From Kluyvera sp047971185 (GTDB taxonomy: Bacteria > Pseudomonadota > Gammaproteobacteria > Enterobacterales > Enterobacteriaceae): DNA of 64,000 bases. Both the position numbers and the translations under genes were made by a program. Shown here in pieces: positions 16,786-25,068 of this stretch; the stretch's first letter is position 1, and each line of letters opens with the position of its first letter. The notes below the pieces were generated by a model. That model worked only from the letters and a program-made list of their open reading frames with translations. It searched no databases and was not told the DNA's origin. The DNA is taken from positions 91,127 through 155,126 of the forward strand of contig NZ_JBKDZH010000035.1 in assembly GCF_047971185.1 (NCBI RefSeq), read 5' to 3'.

Positions 16786-17328
16786 ATGTTTACCTTTATT
16801 AAAAAAGTCATCAAAACCGGCACCACGACATCGTCTTACCCGCTGGAGCCGATGCCGGTTGATAAAAACTTCCGCGGCAAGCCGGAGCATAACCCGCAGC
16901 AGTGCATCGGCTGCGCGGCGTGCGTCAACGCCTGCCCGTCGAACGCGCTGACCGTAGAGACCGACCGCGCGGCTAACCAGCTGGCGTGGCAGTTCAATCT
17001 CGGTCGCTGCATCTTCTGCGGCCGCTGTGAAGAAGTGTGCCCGACGGCGGCGATCAAGCTGTCGCAGGAGTACGAGCTGGCGGTGTGGAAAAAAGAAGAT
17101 TTCCTGCAACAGTCCCGCTTTGATATCTGCAACTGCCGCGTGTGTAACCGTCCGTTTGCCGTGCAGAAAGAGATTGATTACGCGATTGAAATCCTCAAGC
17201 ACAACGGCGACAGCCGCGCGGAACACCACCGCGAAAGCTTTGAGACCTGCCCGGAATGTAAGCGTCAGAAATGTTTGGTGCCTTCCGACCGTATTGACCT
17301 GACCCGCCACATGAAAGAGGCCATCTGA
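16786..17328 (+). CDS. hycF: FHL ferredoxin-like subunit HycF
   Basis: HycF (180 residues) is a NuoI-like two-[4Fe-4S] subunit that passes electrons from HycB to HycG. The clusters are bound by CIGCAACVNACP and CIFCGRCEEVCP. A further CNCRVC..CPECKRQKC set in the C-terminal half probably binds a metal. The protein is near-identical to E. coli HycF. Its stop overlaps the hycG start by one base (TGATG). The preceding repeat does not interrupt the gene. Confidence 0.96.
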   Translation: MFTFIKKVIKTGTTTSSYPLEPMPVDKNFRGKPEHNPQQCIGCAACVNACPSNALTVETDRAANQLAWQFNLGRCIFCGRCEEVCPTAAIKLSQEYELAVWKKEDFLQQSRFDICNCRVCNRPFAVQKEIDYAIEILKHNGDSRAEHHRESFETCPECKRQKCLVPSDRIDLTRHMKEAI

Positions 17329-18095
17329 TGAGCAACTTAATTGGGCCGCGCGACGCCAACGGTATGCCGGTGCCGATGACGGTAGAGGAATCTATCGCCA
17401 GCATGAAAGCATCGCTGCTGAAAAATATTAAACGTTCCGCCTATGTTTACCGCGTTGACTGCGGCGGCTGTAACGGCTGCGAGATTGAGATTTTTGCTAC
17501 TCTGTCGCCGCTGTTCGACGCCGAGCGCTTCGGCATTAAAGTGGTGCCGTCGCCGCGTCACGCCGACATTCTGCTGTTCACCGGGGCGGTCACCCGCGCT
17601 ATGCGTTCTCCGGCGCTGCGCGCCTGGCAGTCCGCGCCTGACCCGAAAATTTGTATCTCCTACGGGGCCTGCGGCAACAGCGGCGGTATCTTCCACGACC
17701 TGTACTGCGTCTGGGGCGGCACCGACAAAATCGTGCCGGTAGATGTCTACATTCCTGGCTGCCCGCCGACGCCCGCAGCGACGCTGTACGGCTTCGCCAT
17801 GGCGCTGGGCCTGCTGGAGCAGAAAATCCACGCCCGCGCGCCGGGCGAGCTGGACGCGCAGCCTGCGCAGCTGCTGCATCCGGACATGGTCCAGCCGCTG
17901 CGCGTGCAGGTTGACCGCGCCGCGCGTCGTCTGGCGGGCTACCGCTACGGTCGTCAGATTGCCGACGACTATATGCTGCGTCTGAACCAGGGCGATGCTC
18001 AGGTCCAGCAGTGGCTGGAGACGGAAAACGATCCGCGCCTGACGGAAATTGTCACGCAGCTTAACCACGTAGTAGAAGAGGCACGTATTCGATGA
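17328..18095 (+). CDS. hycG: FHL small subunit HycG (NuoB-like)
   Basis: HycG (255 residues) is the NuoB-like hydrogenase small subunit with the proximal [4Fe-4S] cluster next to the HycE active site. The ligands are in DCGGCNGCEIEIF, SYGACGNSGG and PGCPPTPAA. Compared with NuoB it has the usual HycG C-terminal extension. It overlaps hycF by one base and hycH by four. Confidence 0.96.
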   Translation: MSNLIGPRDANGMPVPMTVEESIASMKASLLKNIKRSAYVYRVDCGGCNGCEIEIFATLSPLFDAERFGIKVVPSPRHADILLFTGAVTRAMRSPALRAWQSAPDPKICISYGACGNSGGIFHDLYCVWGGTDKIVPVDVYIPGCPPTPAATLYGFAMALGLLEQKIHARAPGELDAQPAQLLHPDMVQPLRVQVDRAARRLAGYRYGRQIADDYMLRLNQGDAQVQQWLETENDPRLTEIVTQLNHVVEEARIR

Positions 18096-18502
18096 GCGAA
18101 CAGGTGGTGTTCAGTCAACTGAGCCGTAAATTTATTGATGAGAACGATGCGACGCCCGATGAGGCGCAGCAGGTTGTCTATTACAGCCTGGCGATTGGCC
18201 ACCACCTCGGGGTCATCGACTGCCTCGAAGCCGCGCTGACCTGCCCGTGGGACGACTACCGGGCGTGGATTGCCACCCTGGAAGAGGGCAGTACGGCGCG
18301 GCGCAAAATGGAAGGCGTGCCGAAGTATGGCGAAATCGTTATCGACAGCAACCACGTGTCGATGCTGGCCCACGCTTTTGATAGCGCGCGAGCGCGACAA
18401 ACGCCGCAGCAAAAAGAGTGGAGCCAGGCGATGCTCAATATGCTGCACGCGATTCATCAGGAGAGCGCCATCTATCTGATGGTGCGTCGCCTGCGTGACT
18501 GA
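18092..18502 (+). CDS. hycH: FHL maturation protein HycH
   Basis: HycH (136 residues, the E. coli length) is needed for maturation of the HycE large subunit but is not part of the final complex; its mechanism is not known. The sequence is acidic and soluble, with YYSLAIGHHLGVIDCL, a FHL-specific core, and KMEGVPKYGEI. The ATG overlaps the hycG stop. In E. coli hycI follows directly; here a methyltransferase gene lies between. Confidence 0.95.
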   Translation: MSEQVVFSQLSRKFIDENDATPDEAQQVVYYSLAIGHHLGVIDCLEAALTCPWDDYRAWIATLEEGSTARRKMEGVPKYGEIVIDSNHVSMLAHAFDSARARQTPQQKEWSQAMLNMLHAIHQESAIYLMVRRLRD

Positions 18503-18536
18503 GCTACAGTGTTGCCATTGCTCTGTACAGAGATTG

Positions 18537-19235
18537 ATGATGAACGCGAACAACTATGACGCCATGGCGGCAGCCTACAGCGCCGACAATGAAAATAACG
18601 CCTGGAATGCCGGCTATGAACGCCCGGCGATTCTGACCATGGCGGGAGACGTTGCCGGGCTGAAGGTATTGGATGCGGGCTGCGGTGCAGGGGCGCATGC
18701 GTTGGCTTTGCAGGCGGCGGGGGCGATGGTTGAAGGTTGCGATCTGAGCGCCGGGCTGCTGGCGCTGGCGCAGCGACGGTTGGGAGACGCAGTACCGTTG
18801 CGGCAGGTGGATCTGGCACAACCTCTGCCCTATCCGAACGCGCGATTTGATCTCATCCTCTCAGCGCTGGTGCTGCACTATCTTGAAGAGTGGGGGCCGC
18901 CGTTGGCGGAGTTTCATCGCCTGCTAAAGCCGGGCGGTCGGCTGGTTTTTTCTACACATCATCCGTTTATGGATCATGACCCCGCGCAGGGGGAGAGCTA
19001 TTTTACCACCTACGACTTTGAAGAAACCTGGCAGCGTGGCGATTGCAATGTGACGATGCGTTTCTGGCATCGCCCGCTGGCATCCATGCTGCGGTCGATT
19101 ACGCAGGCCGGTTTTCTTATCGAGCAGATTGATGAACCGATGCCACAGCCAGAAGTTGAGGCGGCGTTTCCGGACGCGTGGCACAAGCTGACGACTGCGC
19201 CTCGCTTTCTTTTTTTCTCTTTACGCAAAATTTGA
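18537..19235 (+). CDS. SAM-dependent class I methyltransferase within the hyc operon
   Basis: A 232-residue class I methyltransferase not found in the E. coli hyc operon. Motif I is VLDAGCGAGAHALAL (44-58), the ribose-binding acid is in GCDLS (D69), the mid-strand is FDLILSALVLHYL (104-116), and LLKPGGRLVFSTHHPF is the typical post-motif loop; it is a UbiE/BioC-like Methyltransf_11 protein. The start is one of two adjacent ATGs (18537, 18540); a frame open from 18495 would overlap hycH and is unlikely. It lies 34 bases after hycH and 16 bases before hycI, on the same strand, so it should be co-transcribed with FHL. Whether it acts on an FHL component, a small molecule or nothing related is unknown. 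Confidence 0.8.
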   Translation: MMNANNYDAMAAAYSADNENNAWNAGYERPAILTMAGDVAGLKVLDAGCGAGAHALALQAAGAMVEGCDLSAGLLALAQRRLGDAVPLRQVDLAQPLPYPNARFDLILSALVLHYLEEWGPPLAEFHRLLKPGGRLVFSTHHPFMDHDPAQGESYFTTYDFEETWQRGDCNVTMRFWHRPLASMLRSITQAGFLIEQIDEPMPQPEVEAAFPDAWHKLTTAPRFLFFSLRKI

Positions 19236-19251
19236 CGGTCGAGGTATTAAC

Positions 19252-19728
19252 ATGACTGACGTTTTACTCTGTGTCGGCAACAGCATGATGGGCGATGATG
19301 GCGCGGGTCCGCTGCTGGCAGAAAAGTGCCTTGCCCAGCCGAAAGGGGCGTGGGTGGTGATTGACGGCGGCAGCGCGCCGGAGAACGACATCGTGGCGAT
19401 CCGCGAGCTGAATCCCGATCGCCTGCTGATTGTCGACGCTACCGACATAGGGCTGAACCCCGGCGAAATCCGCATCATCGACCCGGACGATATCGCCGAG
19501 ATGTTTATGATGACCACCCATAATATGCCGCTGAACTACCTGGTGGATCAGCTGAAAGATGACGTGGGTGAGGTGGTTTTCCTCGGTATTCAGCCGGATA
19601 TCGTCGGCTTCTATTACCCGATGACCGAGGCGATTAAAGACGCGGTGGAAGTGGTGTATCAACGGCTGGAAGGCTGGCAGGGGCACGGCGGCTTTGCGCA
19701 GCTGGAAGCGCAGGAGGATGAGGAGTAA
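19252..19728 (+). CDS. hycI: Hydrogenase 3 maturation endopeptidase HycI
   Basis: HycI (158 residues; E. coli 156) cuts the C-terminal 32 residues off the HycE precursor once nickel is in place. The metal-sensing residues D16 (MMGDDGAGP), D62 (IVDATD) and H90 (MMTTHNMP) are all present. The protein is near-identical to E. coli except for a longer acidic tail (EAQEDEE). It closes the hyc operon and is convergent with the acyltransferase gene, with a repeat in between. Confidence 0.96.
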   Translation: MTDVLLCVGNSMMGDDGAGPLLAEKCLAQPKGAWVVIDGGSAPENDIVAIRELNPDRLLIVDATDIGLNPGEIRIIDPDDIAEMFMMTTHNMPLNYLVDQLKDDVGEVVFLGIQPDIVGFYYPMTEAIKDAVEVVYQRLEGWQGHGGFAQLEAQEDEE

Positions 19729-19735
19729 CGCGCTC

Positions 19736-19770
19736 CTCATCCTGACCCTCTCCCTTCAGGAGAGGGGAAA
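19736..19770. repeat. Short CCCTCTCCC/GGAGAGGGG palindrome at the end of hyc
   Basis: CATCCTGACCCTCTCCC..GGAGAGGGG is a half-size member of the repeat family at 16639 and 43896. It fills the 42-base gap between the convergent hycI and acyltransferase genes and probably acts as a transcript end for both. Confidence 0.6.
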
Positions 19771-21477
19771 CTACCCGCCCAGATGCGCCCCGATATAGCG
19801 CTGATAGCGGTTTGCCTTCAGATAGGTTAAGTCCACCAGCACCAGCCCATCCACGCAGTTGTTAAAGTCCGGGTCGCTGCCAAAGTCGATAAACTGCACG
19901 CCGCCCGGCTCGCAGACTTCAGAATATTGCTTGTAGAGCGGCGGAATGCCGCAGCCGAGGTTGCCGAGCAGCGACTTCAGTCGCGTCAGGTCTTCGCTAT
20001 AATCTTCGCCGCCAAACTGCGCCAGCACGTCGGGTAACGACGCAGGGTAAGGGCGGCGTGATTCCGCCAGCGGATGCGTCGCCGGGAACCACAGGCGGTA
20101 GAATGCAACCAGCAGGTCGCGCGCTGACGGCGGCAGCCCGCCGGAGATCGACACCGGGCCGAACATGTAGCGGTAGTGCGGGTAGCGGGCCAGATACGCG
20201 CCGATGCCGGACCACAGATAGTCCAGCCCGCGGCGTCCCCAGTAGCGCGGCTGAATAAAGCTGCGTCCCAGCTCAATGCCGTGCTGAAGAATATCATCCA
20301 TCCGCGTATCGTAGTGGAACAGGCTGTAGCTGTAGATACCGTCCAGCCCGCGCTGTTTCAGCTGCACGGCGGTGGGCATAAAGCGGTAGGCACCGACAAT
20401 TTCCAGATCCTCGTCGTCCCACAGGATCAGATGCAAATAGTCGTCATCGTAACCATCTACGTCGCGGCGCTTGCCGCTGCCTTCGCCCACTGCGCGGAAG
20501 GCGATTTCACGCAAACGCCCCAGCTCGCGCAGCAGCGGCACGTCTTCCTGACCGTTACGCTGCCATAAATAGATCATTTTACCGTCCGCCGTGCGCCCCA
20601 GGCACTCCGCCTGCGCAAGCTCGCGTTTAAGCAGCGCGCGCGGTTCCGGGCGAGCAATCGCGCTTTCGGTTTTAAACACCCCCGGTAGCCCTTTGCCTAA
20701 CTTGCGCAGGTGGCGATAGCATCTGTCGGTCATTTCGTGCGGCGTGGACTGCGGATTAAACCATGCGGCCCACGAAATTTGTTCGCCAAGGGTCAACGGC
20801 AGGCTGCTGTTGCGGCGGCGGAACATCTGCTGCATTAGCAGCAGCAGCGGCAGGTTTGGCGACACCAGCGTGCTGGCGTAAAACAGTGGGCTATTGCGCG
20901 CGTCAATCCATGCGGGCAGCAGCGGCGCGCGGTATTTGGCGGCTAGTTTTATAAAGCCGGAGTGCCATTTTTTATCGCGGATGCCGCGACGCGTCAGGCG
21001 CGACACTTCTCCTGCCGGGAAGAAGATCAGCACGCCGCCGCTGTGCAGCTGGCTGTCCATCTGCTGGAGCGCGGATTTGGCGGTACGGCCGTTGATATTG
21101 TCCACCGGGATAAACAGCGAGCTGAGCGGCTCAAGGTGCGTCAGCAGCCGGTTGGTGACCACTTTGACGTCGCGGCGCACGCGGGAAACCGCATACAGCA
21201 GGGCCAGACCGTCCAGCGTGCCGGTAGGGTGGTTGGCGATGATCACCAGGGGACCTTGCTCGGGAATGTTTTCCAGGCTGCGCAGCGGAATGTCGCAGTG
21301 GATATTGAGGTGTTCCAGCACCTGTTCGACGGTATCCAGACCTTTCAGGTGGTGGTGGCGGGCAGCAAACTGTTGAAACTCTTCTTCATGCAGCAGCTTT
21401 CTGAGCACTTTCTTTTGCCAGGGGGCGGGCCTCGCCTCTGGCCACAGGTCGTCGATGACATTGTCGAGACTAAACAT
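19771..21477 (-). CDS. olsF: Two-domain acyltransferase, OlsF-like ornithine lipid synthase
   Basis: A 568-residue fusion of two acyltransferase domains. The N-terminal half is PlsC/lyso-lipid acyltransferase-like, with NHPTGTLDG (82-90; H83 and D89, spaced five residues as in the hemolysin-like subgroup) and FFPAGEVSR (152-160). The C-terminal half (about 290-568) resembles OlsB/GNAT-like N-acyltransferases, with GAYRFMP, ELGRSFIQPRYWGRRGLDYLW and YPHYRYMFGPVSISG. This order, O-acyltransferase then N-acyltransferase, is that of OlsF from Serratia, which makes ornithine lipid in one protein. The gene is single, after the hemB terminator. The symbol is by domain logic, not by alignment; E. coli K-12 has no counterpart. 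Confidence 0.7.
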   Translation of the reverse strand: MFSLDNVIDDLWPEARPAPWQKKVLRKLLHEEEFQQFAARHHHLKGLDTVEQVLEHLNIHCDIPLRSLENIPEQGPLVIIANHPTGTLDGLALLYAVSRVRRDVKVVTNRLLTHLEPLSSLFIPVDNINGRTAKSALQQMDSQLHSGGVLIFFPAGEVSRLTRRGIRDKKWHSGFIKLAAKYRAPLLPAWIDARNSPLFYASTLVSPNLPLLLLMQQMFRRRNSSLPLTLGEQISWAAWFNPQSTPHEMTDRCYRHLRKLGKGLPGVFKTESAIARPEPRALLKRELAQAECLGRTADGKMIYLWQRNGQEDVPLLRELGRLREIAFRAVGEGSGKRRDVDGYDDDYLHLILWDDEDLEIVGAYRFMPTAVQLKQRGLDGIYSYSLFHYDTRMDDILQHGIELGRSFIQPRYWGRRGLDYLWSGIGAYLARYPHYRYMFGPVSISGGLPPSARDLLVAFYRLWFPATHPLAESRRPYPASLPDVLAQFGGEDYSEDLTRLKSLLGNLGCGIPPLYKQYSEVCEPGGVQFIDFGSDPDFNNCVDGLVLVDLTYLKANRYQRYIGAHLGG

Positions 21478-21558
21478 AGCGGCTCCTCCTCTGTCCTGCT
21501 GTGACAGTAGAAGGGCGAGATGTCGATTCGATGGCGGTTTGGTGACGTTTTATGGCAA

Positions 21559-21582
21559 AACGCCCCGCATGGCGGGGCGTTG
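21559..21582 (-). terminator. hemB terminator
   Basis: AACGCCCCGC-atg-GCGGGGCGTT followed on the minus strand by TTTTG lies just after the hemB stop and separates it from the acyltransferase gene. Confidence 0.85.
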
Positions 21583-21588
21583 TGGGCA

Positions 21589-22563
21589 TTAGCGCAGAAT
21601 TTTCTTCTCGGCTAAATCGAGGGCGAAGTAGCTGAAGATGAGGTCCGCGCCCGCGCGCTTGATGGCGCCGAGGCTTTCCAGCACCACTTTCTCTTCGTCA
21701 ATCGCGCCGGCCTGTGCGGCAAACTTGATCATCGCGTACTCGCCGCTGACCTGGTAAGCGCCAATCGGCAGTTCGGTACGTTCACGGATATCGCGCAGGA
21801 TATCGAGATACGCGCCCGCCGGTTTGACCATCAGGCAGTCGGCACCCTGAGCTTCATCGAGCAGCGATTCGCGAATCGCCTCGCGGCGGTTCATCGGGTT
21901 CATCTGATAGGTTTTGCGGTCGCCCTTCAGCGCGGTACCGGCCGCTTCACGGAACGGGCCGTAGAACGAGGAGGCGAACTTGGTGGAGTAGGACATGATC
22001 GCGGTATCGGTAAAGCCCGCCGCGTCCAGCGCCTGGCGAATGGCCTGTACCTGGCCGTCCATTGCGGCAGACGGGGCGATGAAATCCGCGCCGGCAGCGG
22101 CGGCAACCACCGCCTGTTTGCCAAGATTGGCAAGGGTTAAATCGTTATCGACGCCGTGATCGCACAGCACGCCGCAGTGGCCGTGAGAGGTATATTCGCA
22201 GAAGCAGGTATCGGACATGACGATCATTTCCGGTACGGTTTGCTTGCAGATGCGCGACATGCGCGCCACCAGGCCGTCTTCTTTCCAGGCGTCGCTGCCG
22301 GTGTCGTCGGTGTGGTGAGAAATACCAAAGGTCATCACCGAGCGGATGCCCGCGTTAGCGATGCGTTCAATTTCGCGCGCCAGATGCTTCTCTGGAATGC
22401 GCATCACGCCCGGCATGGCCTCGATGGCTTTGTAATCGTTGATTTCTTCTTCAACAAAGATCGGCAACACCAGGTCGTTTAAGCTCAGTGTTGTCTCTTC
22501 AAACATGGCGCGCAGCGCAGCGGATTTGCGCAGGCGACGGGGGCGATGGAGTAAGTCTGTCAT
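21589..22563 (-). CDS. hemB: Delta-aminolevulinic acid dehydratase (porphobilinogen synthase)
   Basis: HemB (324 residues, as in E. coli) condenses two 5-aminolevulinate molecules to porphobilinogen in haem synthesis. The zinc site is CFCEYTSHGHC (C120, C122, C130), and the two active-site lysines are in SYSTKFASS (K195) and LMVKPAG (K247). It is monocistronic here, with its own terminator. In E. coli the other neighbour is tauD, which lies 21 kb away in this genome. Confidence 0.98.
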   Translation of the reverse strand: MTDLLHRPRRLRKSAALRAMFEETTLSLNDLVLPIFVEEEINDYKAIEAMPGVMRIPEKHLAREIERIANAGIRSVMTFGISHHTDDTGSDAWKEDGLVARMSRICKQTVPEMIVMSDTCFCEYTSHGHCGVLCDHGVDNDLTLANLGKQAVVAAAAGADFIAPSAAMDGQVQAIRQALDAAGFTDTAIMSYSTKFASSFYGPFREAAGTALKGDRKTYQMNPMNRREAIRESLLDEAQGADCLMVKPAGAYLDILRDIRERTELPIGAYQVSGEYAMIKFAAQAGAIDEEKVVLESLGAIKRAGADLIFSYFALDLAEKKILR

Positions 22564-22956
22564 GGTATGCCTGATGTTTGTGAAATAAGAGCCTTAGTGT
22601 AACCGAATCAGCAGGAGGATGTTTTACTAAAGTGGTGGTTATGTATCGCGCACCGCCCGGCGAAACGTCGCACTGCGGTAAGATATTCCTTAATACCCAC
22701 TTCGGAGTATAAATATCTATTTTTTATTATTGTACTGTGAAATATATTTAATCGTGAGGTTTGCATTTTATTTATGCGGGGTTGAGGTTTTTAAGGCGAT
22801 TTTTTAAAAGTTTTTACTGTACAGCGTGAAAAAGTTTTTTATTATGTTGGCCTGGTTCTTTTTCGGACCTGCCGCATACAGAGCCGGATCTTCTCTGTGT
22901 ATCTTAGGATGTTATATCCATCACGATGATGGGTATATTTGCACGGATTGCATAAC
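22564..22956. other. hemB-iprA intergenic region
   Basis: A 393-base AT-rich gap between divergent genes. No convincing gene is seen. E. coli K-12 has the broken autotransporter gene yaiT here; no trace of it was recognised. Close to iprA are two inverted repeats: ACAGAG..CTCTGT (22878-22898) and ATATCCATCA-cga-TGATGGGTAT (22914-22936), which may be operator sites for iprA. Confidence 0.5.
22914..22936 (+). promoter_or_regulatory. Inverted repeat ahead of iprA
   Basis: ATATCCATCA / TGATGGGTAT with one mismatch, ending 20 bases before the iprA ATG. The position suits autoregulation; no known consensus was matched. Confidence 0.35.
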
Positions 22957-23577
22957 ATGCCTTATTTAAGTAAGCCACATAGCGAATTTATTGCGCTCGA
23001 TAAACATCTCGCGCCGCGTGGCGTGAGCGTTAATCTGCTGCCGGGGCAGAATGTTCTGCCGGGTGACTGCAGCCTGAGCGAGATGACCCTTGTGCTGCAA
23101 AAAGGGGCGATCTCTTTGCGCCAGGAAGAGCGGCACATTGGCCTGATTCAAGGCCCGTCGATTCTGGGCCTCGCCGCGGCGGCCAGCCCGCTTCACAACC
23201 ACTATACGCTTACCGCTGAAGCCGAATGTCGGGGGTATTACCTGCCGGCAAAAGAGACCCTCCAGTGTCTTGACCGCTACCAGCTGTGGCGAGAGGCCTT
23301 TTACTGGATGGCGTGGCAGACGCGCATGCTGGAGCAGCGTGATAAACAGCTGATTGGCGCCAACCATTATCATCAGATTCGCGCCACGTTATTAATGATG
23401 GTCAGCTGGGACGAGAATATTCGCGCACGTATTGGTGTGTTGAATTATATTCAGCAGCGTACAGGAATATCGCGCTCGGTGATTGCCGAAGTGTTAGCTG
23501 CGCTACGCCAGGGGGGATATATCCAGATGGAAAAAGGCAAACTCGTGGCGATAACGCGTTTGCCTTCTGAATATTAA
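22957..23577 (+). CDS. iprA: IprA (YaiV) winged-helix regulator
   Basis: A 206-residue Crp/Fnr-fold protein matching YaiV/IprA, a regulator linked to peroxide resistance in Salmonella. The N-terminal part is a cyclic-nucleotide-binding-like barrel without a recognisable nucleotide signature, and the C-terminal part has a winged helix, IQQRTGISRSVIAEVLAALRQ. The start at 22957 gives a family-like length; an in-frame TTG at 22939 is less likely. The stop overlaps the convergent ampH stop by four bases. The position before ampH is the same as in E. coli. Confidence 0.85.
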   Translation: MPYLSKPHSEFIALDKHLAPRGVSVNLLPGQNVLPGDCSLSEMTLVLQKGAISLRQEERHIGLIQGPSILGLAAAASPLHNHYTLTAEAECRGYYLPAKETLQCLDRYQLWREAFYWMAWQTRMLEQRDKQLIGANHYHQIRATLLMMVSWDENIRARIGVLNYIQQRTGISRSVIAEVLAALRQGGYIQMEKGKLVAITRLPSEY

Positions 23578-24746
23578 GAGGCGGGAATAACGTTAGCTTT
23601 ATTACCGCTCAGTTCGGTCACTAACTCATTAATGCCGTCGCTCATATTCACGAAACGAGTTAACGGCGAGCGGGTGACCACCACAAACGCGCCGACGTTA
23701 GACTGCGGAATCATCGCCATATAGGTGATAAAGCCGCCACCGCCGCCGGTTTTCTGAATAATGCCCGGGCGGCCATCTTTCGGTGCCATATACACCCAGC
23801 CGAGGCCCAGCGCGTCGGCGTGGCCCGGCACGTCCATGCCGATCACGCGGGTGAGCTGGTTGCGTTTGTAGACCAGCGTCTGCATCCGGTCGGCCTGGTT
23901 GCTGCGCTGGTAGAAATCTGAGGACAGATACTGCTGCATCCAGCGCATCATGTCGCCCGGCGTCGAGTACACCCCGCCGCTGCCCATCGCCGCCAGCGTG
24001 TTGTTGCACGGGCTGGCTCCTTTTTCAGCCACCATCAGGCGGCCGCACTGGTCCGGTGACGGCGTAAAGGTGGTGTCCTTCATGCCCAGCGGGCGGGTGA
24101 TTTGCTCTTCAAACAGCTGTGGATAAGGTTTGTGCGCGGCGTTGCCCAGCGCATCGGCCAGCAGGTCGAAGGCCAGGTTAGAGTAGCTGGCCTGTGATCC
24201 CGGCGCGGCATGCAGTTTCGCCGTCGACAGGTAGCTCCAGCGCTGCGACTGGGTTGGCCAGACGAAGACCGGGCGATGCGCCGCGCCGCCCGGCTGCTCG
24301 CGCGGCAGGGCGCTGGTGTGCGTCGCCAGGTTGACCAGTCGAATTGGCGTACCGTTGTAGGTGGGCACCCGTGCGCCCGGCGGTGCATATTTACTCAGCG
24401 GGTCGTCGAGCTTCACCACGCCCTGATCGAGCAGTTTCACCAGCATTTCGCTGGTCATCAGCTTGCTCAGCGAGGCGATGCGAACCACCGAATCGAGCTG
24501 CGGATGCACGTTGTTGCCCGGGCGGGTTTCGCCAAAGCTGCGGAACACGCGCTGGTTGCCGTCAATGACGACCAGCGCCATGCCGGTGGCGCCGCTGCCA
24601 TAAAAAATATGGTTGGCGTAACGGTCAACAATATCGGACGCAAACGCGGGCGCGGTAATCGGCTGTGGCTGAGCAGCCTGCGCCGAGGTCAATGACGCCA
24701 CGCACAGCGCGGCAGAAAAAAGCAGACTACGTTTCAACGGAAGCAT
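23574..24746 (-). CDS. ampH: Penicillin-binding protein AmpH (DD-carboxy/endopeptidase)
   Basis: AmpH is a class C-type penicillin-binding protein with DD-carboxypeptidase and DD-endopeptidase activity in peptidoglycan recycling. There is a signal peptide (SLLFSAALCVASLTSAQA), the catalytic SLSK (S92, K95), the second motif YSN (188-190) and KTGGGG in place of the KTG triad. The coordinates use the ATG at 24746 (390 residues); a TTG at 24737 giving LKRSLLF-type start, as in E. coli, is equally possible. It is divergent from sbmA, as in E. coli. Confidence 0.95.
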   Translation of the reverse strand: MLPLKRSLLFSAALCVASLTSAQAAQPQPITAPAFASDIVDRYANHIFYGSGATGMALVVIDGNQRVFRSFGETRPGNNVHPQLDSVVRIASLSKLMTSEMLVKLLDQGVVKLDDPLSKYAPPGARVPTYNGTPIRLVNLATHTSALPREQPGGAAHRPVFVWPTQSQRWSYLSTAKLHAAPGSQASYSNLAFDLLADALGNAAHKPYPQLFEEQITRPLGMKDTTFTPSPDQCGRLMVAEKGASPCNNTLAAMGSGGVYSTPGDMMRWMQQYLSSDFYQRSNQADRMQTLVYKRNQLTRVIGMDVPGHADALGLGWVYMAPKDGRPGIIQKTGGGGGFITYMAMIPQSNVGAFVVVTRSPLTRFVNMSDGINELVTELSGNKANVIPAS

Positions 24747-25068
24747 CCATGAATTGAAATGGGAGAGTAACGCGTATTTATACTAAAAATACATCGAATC
24801 GGCATCAGGCACAGCGCCATTAAACGGTATGATAGCGGGAAAAACGTAACCGAGCGTAAACGCGGTGATGTTTCCGCCGCGCGGATGCGCACTTTTGTGA
24901 TCCGGCGCGTATGATAGATACGCCGACCGTCGGCGAACTCTGGCGGTATTTTCCGGTCTGATTGCACAGTTACATTGCCTAATACCTCTTTACGGTAAAA
25001 ATGATCCGTGGCGGTATTCTGTTGTCACAGCACAAAGCAGAACCATAAGAAGTTAGCAGGAGAGCACG
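24747..25068. other. ampH-sbmA divergent control region
   Basis: A 322-base gap with no gene seen. It holds a good sigma-E promoter for sbmA (24934-24961) and the AGGAGAG ribosome site directly before sbmA. Confidence 0.6.
24934..24961 (+). promoter_or_regulatory. Sigma-E promoter for sbmA-yaiW
   Basis: CGAACTC - 15 bases - GTCTGA fits the RpoE consensus GGAACTT-N15/16-GTCTAA. sbmA-yaiW of E. coli is a known sigma-E operon. The element lies about 110 bases before the sbmA ATG. Confidence 0.7.
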
